A stretch of DNA of 17,098 bases from NCBI GenBank assembly GCA_959028445.1, contig CAUFRY010000044.1, positions 1 through 17,098 on the forward strand, in the 5' to 3' direction. The notes under the pieces are model-generated. The model was given only the letters and a program-made list of their open reading frames with translations. It searched no databases and was not told the origin of the DNA. Shown in pieces: positions 6,314-12,922 of the stretch. Each line of letters begins with the position of its first letter. Position 1 is the first letter of the stretch. The position numbers and the translations under genes were made by a program. This DNA is from an uncultured Collinsella sp. (GTDB lineage: Bacteria > Actinomycetota > Coriobacteriia > Coriobacteriales > Coriobacteriaceae).

Positions 6314-7678
6314 ATGCAGCGAGATATCATTGCCAAGCTTAACGCTTGGAAAGCGTCAGAATATCGTAAGCCGCTTATCCTTAAGGGGGCGCGCCAGGTT
6401 GGAAAGACGTGGGCGCTTAAGGAGTTCGGCCGAACCTCGTACCTCAATTTTGTGTATCTGACGCTCGAGGAGCCGTCACCTGGGGTACAGAGCGAGTACG
6501 CTCAGTTTTTCGAAGGTACGCGCGATCCTCGACGGATCATCTCAAATCTTTCCCTGGCACTTGGACAGCCTATCGAGCCCGGCGAAACGCTGCTTATTAT
6601 TGATGAGATCCAGGATTGTCCTTCTGCAGTCGGCGCCCTTAAATACTTCTGTGACGAGGCCCCCGAGTATCACGTCGCATGCGCAGGGTCTTTGTTGGGC
6701 GTTCGCTTGTCCCGTGAGACCAGCGCTTTTCCGGTGGGAAAGGTCGAGTTCATGGAGATGCGCCCCATGAGCTTTTCCGAGTTTCTGAAAGCCGAGGGCG
6801 CTGCAAACTACGACGAATACCTTGGCGGCCTGGATCAGATCGAGACAGTGCCCGATTTCTTCCATGTCCGTCTCGTCGAGCATCTTCGTCGTTATTTTGC
6901 ATGCGGCGGCATGCCAGAGGCTCTTGGCCGGTGGGTGGAGACGGGCGATATCGTTCAGGTCGATAAGGTGTTGTCTGATCTCTTGGATTCCTACGAGCGC
7001 GATTTTGCCAAGCATGGTGGCCGTGCGCAGTTCGCCAAGCTTTCACAAATATGGAACTCGATTCCAGCTCAGTTGGCGCGCGAGAACAAAAAGTTCGTTT
7101 GGGGTGCGGTGCGCGAGGGGGCTCGTGCTCGAGAATACGAGGATGCTCTGGAATGGCTTGCCGATGCTGGGCTCATCACGGCGGTTCGCCTTAATGCTGC
7201 TGGTGGTGTGCCGCTCTCTGCGTACGATGATTTCAAGGCATTTAAGGTCTACTGTCTTGATGTCGGCTTGCTGCGCCGCATGGCAAGGCTGGATGCGTCC
7301 GCTTTTGCCATCTCGGATGCGCTATTTTCGGAGTTCAAAGGTTCGTTCGCCGAGAACTATGTGCTTCAGGCATTGCTTTCACAGTTAGATGCTGCTCCGC
7401 GTTATTGGACAAACGAGAAGCCGAAGCACGAAGTCGATTTTTTGATTCAAGTCGGAAACGAAATCGTTCCCGTCGAGGTCAAATCGGGAGAGGTCGTTCA
7501 TTCCAAGAGCCTTAAGTACTATGCCGACAAGCATGCGGAGACGACTCCATTGAGGGTCCGCTACTCACTTAAGAACCTAAAGCTCGACGACGGGGTGCTC
7601 AACATTCCGTTGTATTTGGCTGATCGATCTGTCCCTCTTATCAAAAAGGCGCTTGATCGTGCACATCTTGACGTTTAG
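6314..7678 (+). CDS. AAA-type ATPase with DUF4143 C-terminal domain
   Basis: A 454-residue protein. Start ATG 6314 has GGGAGG at 6301-6306, seven bases upstream. The N-terminal ATPase shows Walker A GARQVGKT (25-32), Walker B LLIIDEIQ (93-100) and a strand with AGSLLGV (about 124-130). The C-terminal part fits DUF4143 and ends with a PD-(D/E)XK-like arrangement: Asp375 in HEVDFLI, Glu388 and Lys390 in VPVEVKSGE. Proteins of this architecture are common in gut and other bacteria, often in many copies, and their role is poorly known; nuclease-like or DNA-linked functions and defence have been suggested. Third codon positions are visibly less GC-rich than in gatCAB, which fits a transferred gene. 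It stands alone between the gat terminator and a convergent regulator gene, and the twin palindromes just upstream suggest tight control. Confidence 0.88.
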   Translation: MQRDIIAKLNAWKASEYRKPLILKGARQVGKTWALKEFGRTSYLNFVYLTLEEPSPGVQSEYAQFFEGTRDPRRIISNLSLALGQPIEPGETLLIIDEIQDCPSAVGALKYFCDEAPEYHVACAGSLLGVRLSRETSAFPVGKVEFMEMRPMSFSEFLKAEGAANYDEYLGGLDQIETVPDFFHVRLVEHLRRYFACGGMPEALGRWVETGDIVQVDKVLSDLLDSYERDFAKHGGRAQFAKLSQIWNSIPAQLARENKKFVWGAVREGARAREYEDALEWLADAGLITAVRLNAAGGVPLSAYDDFKAFKVYCLDVGLLRRMARLDASAFAISDALFSEFKGSFAENYVLQALLSQLDAAPRYWTNEKPKHEVDFLIQVGNEIVPVEVKSGEVVHSKSLKYYADKHAETTPLRVRYSLKNLKLDDGVLNIPLYLADRSVPLIKKALDRAHLDV

Positions 7679-7742
7679 ATCCTGGGTGAGCTGACGGACG
7701 GCGGCTAATTAATCGCTCCGTTACGGCCAGGGAGCTTGGGCC

Positions 7743-8747
7743 TTAGCGATGCTTGCTTCGCCAAGTGGTGGGGGTGGTGCTGGTGTATTGTTTGAAGGCT
7801 TGGGCGAAGGCGGCCTGCTGAGGGTAGCCTAGACGCTCTGCCACCTGCGCTATCGTGAGCGAGCTATCGGCCAAAAGGTCCTGTGCTCGCTCCATACGGC
7901 GTCTGCGAATGTAGGCGCCCAGGGACTCGCCAGTTTGGGCCTTAAAGGTGGCGCATAGTTTGGAGCGGCTTGTGTAGAGCCTCTCGGCCACCTCGTTGAT
8001 ACCCACACGTTTGCCTTTGTCGAGCGCGCGCTCAATCATTGCCGTTGCTTTTTCGGCAATGGTTATGCTGACGCGTGTACCTGCCGCCTGCCGCGCCTGC
8101 TTGTGGGCCGCGCGCGAACAGGCGAGCTCCGCGACCATGGTCTCCACGATGCCCTGCATATAGACGTGTCCGCCTACGGTGCGGGCGCGGTCCTCGTTAA
8201 TCCGGCACAGCGTGTGGCAGATGGCAGACGTCGCTTCCTCGTGCCATGGCTCGGCAAACGCCTCAAAGATTCCCGCGAACTCGGTGGGATAGCGGTGCTC
8301 CAGTTCGTCAAAATATCCAGGCAAAAAGAGCATCGAGCGCGAGTGATAAAGCTCCCCCGCAAACAGCGGGCTTAATTCCTCGCCACAGCTATCTTGGATA
8401 AAGCTGCAAACGGCATTGTTTGGCCACGGTCCATGCAATGGTTTGAGGTTCGCGGGCGTTATGCCAGCCTCGGGCATGCATGTAAGTGTGGGCGCGCTGA
8501 CTTCGCTCACGCAGGCGTATGGCTCGGGTGTGTATTCGGCCAGGTACATATCGTGCGTCGGAGTGATGAAATGCTCCATGACGATGCAGGCAGGGGAGAG
8601 AGGCATGATCCATGCGCGGCCGTGCGCCCGGTCGTTTGCCACCTCACCGGTAAAGACGGCGCCCTTGCCGGTAAGCTCCAGGCCAAACTGCTCAAATTGC
8701 GGTGCGTAGAGCTCGGTTATGTCGGTCGCTGCCCGCCGTATTTGCAA
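7743..8747 (-). CDS. AraC-family transcriptional regulator
   Basis: A 334-residue regulator read from the minus strand. The start is a TTG at 8747-8745, supported by a GGAAAGGGA ribosome site (reverse complement of 8753-8761). The C-terminal ~90 residues hold the two AraC helix-turn-helix units: INEVAERLYTSRSKLCATFK (from about 250) and LTIAQVAERLGYPQQAAFAQ (from about 297), followed by the typical PTTWR ending. The N-terminal ~230 residues form an effector or dimerisation domain I cannot name. It diverges from the two ABC transporter genes, with 115 bp between starts, so it very likely controls them and itself. By analogy with YbtA/PchR-type regulators next to paired ABC subunits, the ligand could be a metal chelate; this is inference only. 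Confidence 0.88.
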   Translation of the reverse strand: MQIRRAATDITELYAPQFEQFGLELTGKGAVFTGEVANDRAHGRAWIMPLSPACIVMEHFITPTHDMYLAEYTPEPYACVSEVSAPTLTCMPEAGITPANLKPLHGPWPNNAVCSFIQDSCGEELSPLFAGELYHSRSMLFLPGYFDELEHRYPTEFAGIFEAFAEPWHEEATSAICHTLCRINEDRARTVGGHVYMQGIVETMVAELACSRAAHKQARQAAGTRVSITIAEKATAMIERALDKGKRVGINEVAERLYTSRSKLCATFKAQTGESLGAYIRRRRMERAQDLLADSSLTIAQVAERLGYPQQAAFAQAFKQYTSTTPTTWRSKHR

Positions 8748-8776
8748 AAGCGTCCCTTTCCTTTGCAGAAACGTCC
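8741..8776. promoter_or_regulatory. 15-bp direct repeat spaced 21 bp, candidate AraC-type binding sites
   Basis: TTTGCAAAAGCGTCC (8741-8755) and TTTGCAGAAACGTCC (8762-8776) match at 13 of 15 positions and start 21 bp apart, two helical turns on the same DNA face. AraC-family proteins typically bind such direct repeats. One copy covers the regulator's own start codon, which fits autoregulation. Confidence 0.55.
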
Positions 8777-8807
8777 ACGCCTGGCTTGATTGTGTGCCTT
8801 GGCTAAC

Positions 8808-8823
8808 ATATCAATGATATAGT
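8808..8823 (+). promoter_or_regulatory. Palindrome and candidate -10 for the ABC operon
   Basis: ATATCA-A-TGATAT is a perfect palindrome at 8808-8820. TATAGT at 8818-8823 is the best -10 candidate, 39 nt before the start; no -35 is well placed, as expected for an activator-dependent promoter. The assignment is tentative. Confidence 0.35.
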
Positions 8824-8862
8824 TGATTGAGGTTAACTCTCAAGCCGTTAGAAAGGAATCTC

Positions 8863-10689
8863 ATGGCAAAGGAATCAAAAAAGGAAGGTGGCGGTATCGG
8901 TGAGCTGCTTGCATATGCCGGTGACCGCAAATTCCTAACGTATTTGGGCATGGCGCTCTCGGCGCTCTCGCAGCTGCTGAGCTTTGGCCCGTACGCGTGC
9001 ATTTGGCTTGTCGCGCGCGATCTGATCGCCGTGGCACCTAACTGGAGCGAAGCCTGCGACATCGCGATGTATGGCTGGTGGGCCGTGGGTTTTGCCCTGG
9101 CAAGCATCGTAGCTTATTTCGTGGGGCTCATGTGCACGCATCTGTCCGCGTTTCGCTGCGCGTCCAATATCCGCAAGACTACGAGCGAGCACCTGCTTAA
9201 GCTGCCGCTTGGCTACTTTGACACGCACGCCACCGGTGAGCTGCGTCGTATTGTAGACGGATGCGCCGCCTCCACCGAGACTCTGCTCGCACATATGCTG
9301 CCCGATATCGCAGGCGCCGCCGCCATGGTCGTGGGCTTGCTCGTGCTGCTTTTCGCCCTCGATTGGCGCTTGGGTGCGGCATGCCTCATCTCGGTGGGCA
9401 TTTCGTTTGGCGCCATGGCCACCATGATGAGCGGCAAAGGCGCCGAGTTCATGAAGGCCTACATGGATGAACTAGTCAAAATGAACAAGACGGGCACCGA
9501 ATACGTACGCGGTATTCCCGTGGTCAAGGTGTTTCAGCAGACGGTCTACTCCTTTAAGGCTTTCCACGATGCGATCGCCGAATACGCCGACACGGCACAA
9601 AACTATTCGGGCACGTTCTGTCGAGGTCCGCAGGTACTCAACCTTACCGCGCTCAATGGTCTTGTGGCATTCCTGTTGCCCGTGGCGTTGCTGTTGGCGC
9701 CGGGCGAGACAGACTTCGCGCATTTTATGGCCAACTTCACGTTTTACGCGATATTTTCGGCCGTGGTGCCGACGGCCATGACCAAGCTCATGTTTGTGGG
9801 CGAGGCCTCTCAGATGAGTGCCGATTCGCTGGCTCGTATTCGAAGCGTCATGGATTCCAAGCAGCTCTCCGTGCCCGCCCAACCCAAGCACCCTGCCGGC
9901 GGCGACGTGCGATTTGAGGACGTGAGCTTTACGTACGAGGGCGCCGAAGCACCTGCCGTTAGCCATGTGAGTTTCAGCGTTCCCGCTGGTAGCACCCTCG
10001 CCCTGGTGGGTCCCTCGGGTGGCGGTAAGTCAACCTGCGCAAGCCTGATCCCGCGTTTTTGGGATGTTTCCTCGGGTCGAGTGCTCGTAGGCGGTGTGGA
10101 CGTTCGCGACATGGATCCGCACGAGCTTATGGACCAGGTCGCCTTCGTGTTCCAGACCAACCAGCTGTTCCGGCAAACACTTGCCGATAACGTGCGCGCC
10201 TCCAAGCCTACGGCCACTGACGACGAAGTGCGTGCGGCCCTCTCGGCAGCTCAGTGCGACGACATTGTGGCCAAGCTCCCACAGGGCATCAATACCATGC
10301 TCGGCGCCGGCGGGGCGTATCTTTCGGGCGGCGAGGTCCAGCGCGTGGCACTCGCCCGCGCGATCCTTAAAGACGCGCCTATCGTGGTGCTCGATGAGGC
10401 CACGGCGTTTGCCGATCCCGAGAACGAGGCGCTCATCCAGCGCGCCTTTAGCAAACTGGCGGCGGGTCGCACGGTCATTATGATTGCGCACCGACTCTCG
10501 ACTGTAGTGGGCGCAGACCAAATCGTGGTGCTCAACCAGGGCAGCGTGCAGGAGTCGGGTACCCATGCCGAGTTGCTGTCCCAAGAGGGTCTGTATGCCA
10601 AGATGTGGGCCGAATACGAACAGGCCGCGAGCTGGAAAATCACTGCAGCGACCGCGGATGCCGCCGTCACGAAGGGAGGCGAGGCCTAA
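8863..10689 (+). CDS. ABC transporter, membrane domain fused to ATPase (subunit 1 of a pair)
   Basis: A 608-residue half-transporter. A TTG at 8827 would lengthen it, but ATG 8863 has GAAAGGA at 8851-8857 five bases upstream, so I start there. Residues about 20-310 hold six hydrophobic segments of the exporter fold; residues about 345-585 are the ATPase, with Walker A GPSGGGKST (383-391), signature LSGGE (487-491) instead of LSGGQ, Walker B VVLDE with Asp511/Glu512, and the switch His543. The phrase EYVRGIPVVKVFQQTVYSFK resembles YbtPQ/IrtAB-like transporters, which have an exporter fold yet import siderophores; this comparison is from memory. The next gene follows immediately and the two probably form a heterodimer in the cytoplasmic membrane. 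Drug or peptide export is an alternative. Confidence 0.87.
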   Translation: MAKESKKEGGGIGELLAYAGDRKFLTYLGMALSALSQLLSFGPYACIWLVARDLIAVAPNWSEACDIAMYGWWAVGFALASIVAYFVGLMCTHLSAFRCASNIRKTTSEHLLKLPLGYFDTHATGELRRIVDGCAASTETLLAHMLPDIAGAAAMVVGLLVLLFALDWRLGAACLISVGISFGAMATMMSGKGAEFMKAYMDELVKMNKTGTEYVRGIPVVKVFQQTVYSFKAFHDAIAEYADTAQNYSGTFCRGPQVLNLTALNGLVAFLLPVALLLAPGETDFAHFMANFTFYAIFSAVVPTAMTKLMFVGEASQMSADSLARIRSVMDSKQLSVPAQPKHPAGGDVRFEDVSFTYEGAEAPAVSHVSFSVPAGSTLALVGPSGGGKSTCASLIPRFWDVSSGRVLVGGVDVRDMDPHELMDQVAFVFQTNQLFRQTLADNVRASKPTATDDEVRAALSAAQCDDIVAKLPQGINTMLGAGGAYLSGGEVQRVALARAILKDAPIVVLDEATAFADPENEALIQRAFSKLAAGRTVIMIAHRLSTVVGADQIVVLNQGSVQESGTHAELLSQEGLYAKMWAEYEQAASWKITAATADAAVTKGGEA

Positions 10690-12447
10690 ATGTTCGCCTC
10701 ATTCCAAAAGAAGTATTTCCTATCTGATAAAGGCGTCGCCGGCGTAAAACGCGGCATTTTCTGGACCACGCTCACCAATCTCATTACCATGGCCGGCATG
10801 GGCTTTTTATTCCTAGTCATGGCCGGCTTTGTCGAGCATCTCGCCACCGGCGCCGACCTGCCGGATGCCCTGCCGATCGTGTGCGGCCTCCTGGTCTTTT
10901 TCGTGTTGCTCTATGCCTCTAACTGGCAGCAGTATTACTACACCTACTGCATCTTTTACGAGGAGTGCGGCAAGCAGCGTATGGAGATCGCCGAGCGCTT
11001 GCGCAAACTGCCGCTGTCGTTTTTTGGTCGTCGTGATCTGGCCGATTTAACCGAGACCATCATGGGCGACGTCCAGGCCATGGAACACGCCTACAGCCAC
11101 GTGCTGGGAGAGCTTTGGGGTGCCATCATCGCAAGCGCCATTGTGTTCGTGGCGTCGCTGTTCTTTTGCTGGCAGCTGGCGATCGCGGCGTTTTGGAGCG
11201 TTCCCGTGGCCTTTGCCGTGCTGTATCTAACACGCGGCCCCATGGCTCCGGTGTTCGATTGCGTGCGTGCCGAGAAGGTCAAGGTTACCGAGGCAATTCA
11301 AGAGACGCTCGACTGCGTTCGCGAGATCCGCGCCACCAACCAGGAGGCCCATTATCTTGAGGGACTCAACGCCGTGATCGATGCCGAGGAGCGCGAGACT
11401 ACCAAGGGCGAGCTCGCTAACGGGCTTTTGGTCAACTCCGCCTTTGCCATCCTGCGTCTGGGCATTGCCACCACGCTGGTCACGGGCGCCGCGATGGTCG
11501 CCTCCGGGCAGGTCGACTTTTTGGTGATGTTTGCCTTCCTGCTTATGGTGAGCCGTATCTATGCGCCCTTTGATCAGGCGCTGATGCTGATGTCCGAGCT
11601 GTTTGCCGCCGAGTCGTCTGCCAAGCGCATGCGTTCCATCATGGAAGAGCCCGTGGCGCGGGGCAGCGAGAAATTTGAGCCCGCGGGCCACGATGTGGTG
11701 TTCGATCACGTGGCATTTGGCTATGGTGCGGGCGAGGACGGACGCGCCGGCGAGAAAGTTCTTACCGATGTGAGCTTTACCGCCAAGGAAGGCGAAGTTA
11801 CGGCACTGGTCGGTCCTTCGGGTTCCGGTAAGTCTACGGTGAGCCGCCTGGCCGCGCGCTTTTGGGATGCCACCGCGGGCAAGGTTACCGTGGGTGGCGT
11901 GGATGTCGCGAGCGTGGATCCCGAGGTGCTGCTGCGCGACTACGCCATCGTGTTCCAAGACGTGCTGCTCTTTGACGACACGGTGATGGGAAACATCCGC
12001 CTCGGGCGTCGTGACGCCACCGATGAGGAAGTGCTTGCGGCCGCGCGTGCCGCCAACTGCGACGAGTTCGTGAACCGTATGCCGCAGGGCTATGACACCA
12101 TGATCGGCGAGAACGGCTCCAAACTCTCCGGTGGCGAGCGCCAGCGTATCTCCATCGCCCGCGCGCTGCTCAAAGATGCGCCCATCGTGCTGTTGGACGA
12201 GGCGACGGCGAGCTTGGATGTGGAGAACGAGACCGTGGTGCAACAGGCGCTCTCCCGTCTGCTTGCAGGTAAGACGGTTATCGTTATTGCCCACCGTATG
12301 CGCACGGTGGAAAATGCCGACAAAATCGTTGTGCTCAAGGATGGTGTGGTTGCCGAGCAGGGCGCTCCGGCGCAGCTCAAGGCAGCAGGTGGAGAATTCG
12401 CCCGCATGGTTGCGCTGCAAAAGGAGGCGGCGGACTGGCAGCTGTAG
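10690..12447 (+). CDS. ABC transporter, membrane domain fused to ATPase (subunit 2 of a pair)
   Basis: A 585-residue half-transporter whose ATG directly follows the stop of subunit 1 with no gap; AGGGAGG at about 10673-10679 lies inside the preceding gene, so translation is probably coupled. The exporter-type membrane domain covers about 20-310. The ATPase shows Walker A GPSGSGKST (375-383), signature LSGGERQR (from 479), Walker B LLDE with Asp503/Glu504 and the switch His535. Both subunits keep a Walker B glutamate, so neither ATP site is obviously dead, unlike many asymmetric heterodimers. The pair, read with the divergent AraC regulator, looks like one inducible transport unit. Substrate and direction cannot be read from the sequence; siderophore or chelate uptake, or drug export, are both possible. 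Confidence 0.87.
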   Translation: MFASFQKKYFLSDKGVAGVKRGIFWTTLTNLITMAGMGFLFLVMAGFVEHLATGADLPDALPIVCGLLVFFVLLYASNWQQYYYTYCIFYEECGKQRMEIAERLRKLPLSFFGRRDLADLTETIMGDVQAMEHAYSHVLGELWGAIIASAIVFVASLFFCWQLAIAAFWSVPVAFAVLYLTRGPMAPVFDCVRAEKVKVTEAIQETLDCVREIRATNQEAHYLEGLNAVIDAEERETTKGELANGLLVNSAFAILRLGIATTLVTGAAMVASGQVDFLVMFAFLLMVSRIYAPFDQALMLMSELFAAESSAKRMRSIMEEPVARGSEKFEPAGHDVVFDHVAFGYGAGEDGRAGEKVLTDVSFTAKEGEVTALVGPSGSGKSTVSRLAARFWDATAGKVTVGGVDVASVDPEVLLRDYAIVFQDVLLFDDTVMGNIRLGRRDATDEEVLAAARAANCDEFVNRMPQGYDTMIGENGSKLSGGERQRISIARALLKDAPIVLLDEATASLDVENETVVQQALSRLLAGKTVIVIAHRMRTVENADKIVVLKDGVVAEQGAPAQLKAAGGEFARMVALQKEAADWQL

Positions 12448-12459
12448 GACTGTGGCAAA

Positions 12460-12505
12460 GGGACTGTCCCAAAATGTGACAAAGGGGCAGTCCCTTTGTC
12501 ACATT
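12460..12505. repeat. REP-like hairpin after the ABC operon
   Basis: A perfect 14-bp stem, arms 12473-12486 and 12492-12505 with a 5-nt loop, contains GTGACAAAGGG/CCCTTTGTCAC. Just upstream lies GGGAC-T-GTCCC (12460-12470), which looks like the tip of a second, incomplete copy. The structure comes 12 nt after the stop and may end transcription, although only a short AT tail follows. This motif type recurs between genes in many bacteria as REP elements; that link is inferred. Confidence 0.7.
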
Positions 12506-12542
12506 GAGCTCACCCCCATAGTTTCCAAAAAGTTAACCATTG

Positions 12543-12571
12543 TTGAACTTAATAGTTAGATAAACTAAACT
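12543..12571 (+). promoter_or_regulatory. Promoter of the metal-ATPase operon, with palindrome
   Basis: TTGAAC (12543-12548) and TAAACT (12566-12571) are 17 bp apart, a good housekeeping promoter. An inverted repeat AATAGTT-N10-AACTATT (12551-12574) and the inner TTAG-N5-CTAA (12556-12568) cover the spacer and -10. TTAG...CTAA vaguely recalls DtxR/MntR-type boxes, which would suit a metal transporter; this is speculative. Confidence 0.55.
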
Positions 12572-12609
12572 ATTTTCCAAAAGTGTGCTCGAGCAAACTT
12601 GTTTACTCG

Positions 12610-12642
12610 GGTGCTGAGGCACCGTGCCGCGTCCGATGCGGC
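12610..12642 (+). other. Two small hairpins in the 5' leader of the metal-ATPase operon
   Basis: GGTGC-TGAG-GCACC (12610-12623) and GCCGC-N7-GCGGC (12626-12642) lie between the promoter and the AAAGGGAG ribosome site (12645-12652). They may affect ribosome access or transcript stability. They do not match a riboswitch I know. Confidence 0.35.
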
Positions 12643-12658
12643 AAAAGGGAGAAGCAAC

Positions 12659-12904
12659 ATGAAGAAGTCGACGTTTAACACCCTGCTTGTTGGTGGCGGT
12701 TTTCTGCTTGGCACGGCCGGCATCAAGCTGCTTACCAGCGCTCCGGTCAAGAATGCCTGCGTGCAGGGTATCGCGTGCGGTATGCGCGTCAAGAACTGCT
12801 ACCAGGACATGGTCGAGCAGGCCAAGGCCAATGTCGATGACATGGTTGCCGAGGCTGCCTACATCACCCAGAGCGAGGCCGCTGCTGACGAGGCAGCCGA
12901 GTAG
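12659..12904 (+). CDS. Small Gly-rich membrane protein, PacL/DUF6110-like partner of the P-type ATPase
   Basis: An 81-residue protein. ATG 12659 has AAAGGGAG at 12645-12652; an upstream TTG at 12599 would run through the leader hairpins and is rejected. Residues about 8-28 are a Gly-rich hydrophobic segment (LLVGGGFLLGTAGIKLL), a likely membrane anchor. Then come three cysteines (in ACVQGIACGMRVKNC), an amphipathic helix (DMVEQAKANVDDMVAEAA) and an acidic tail ending AAADEAAE. The gene ends 18 nt before the P-type ATPase. In mycobacteria, small proteins of this shape (PacL, DUF1490) sit upstream of Ctp P-ATPases and gather them into membrane efflux platforms, binding metal with their C-terminus. 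A similar role is inferred from shape and position; the DUF6110 name is from memory. Confidence 0.75.
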   Translation: MKKSTFNTLLVGGGFLLGTAGIKLLTSAPVKNACVQGIACGMRVKNCYQDMVEQAKANVDDMVAEAAYITQSEAAADEAAE

Positions 12905-12922
12905 CGCTCCCAGGCACAAACT

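Noticed and set aside
11227..12420. 397-codon open frame on the minus strand opposite the second ABC subunit
   Set aside because: Overlaps the conserved ATPase domain in antisense; composition is typical of a GC-driven artefact.
12575..12658. Possible Mn (yybP-ykoY) or other riboswitch in the metal-ATPase leader
   Set aside because: The leader is short, with two small hairpins, and none of the conserved riboswitch core is visible.
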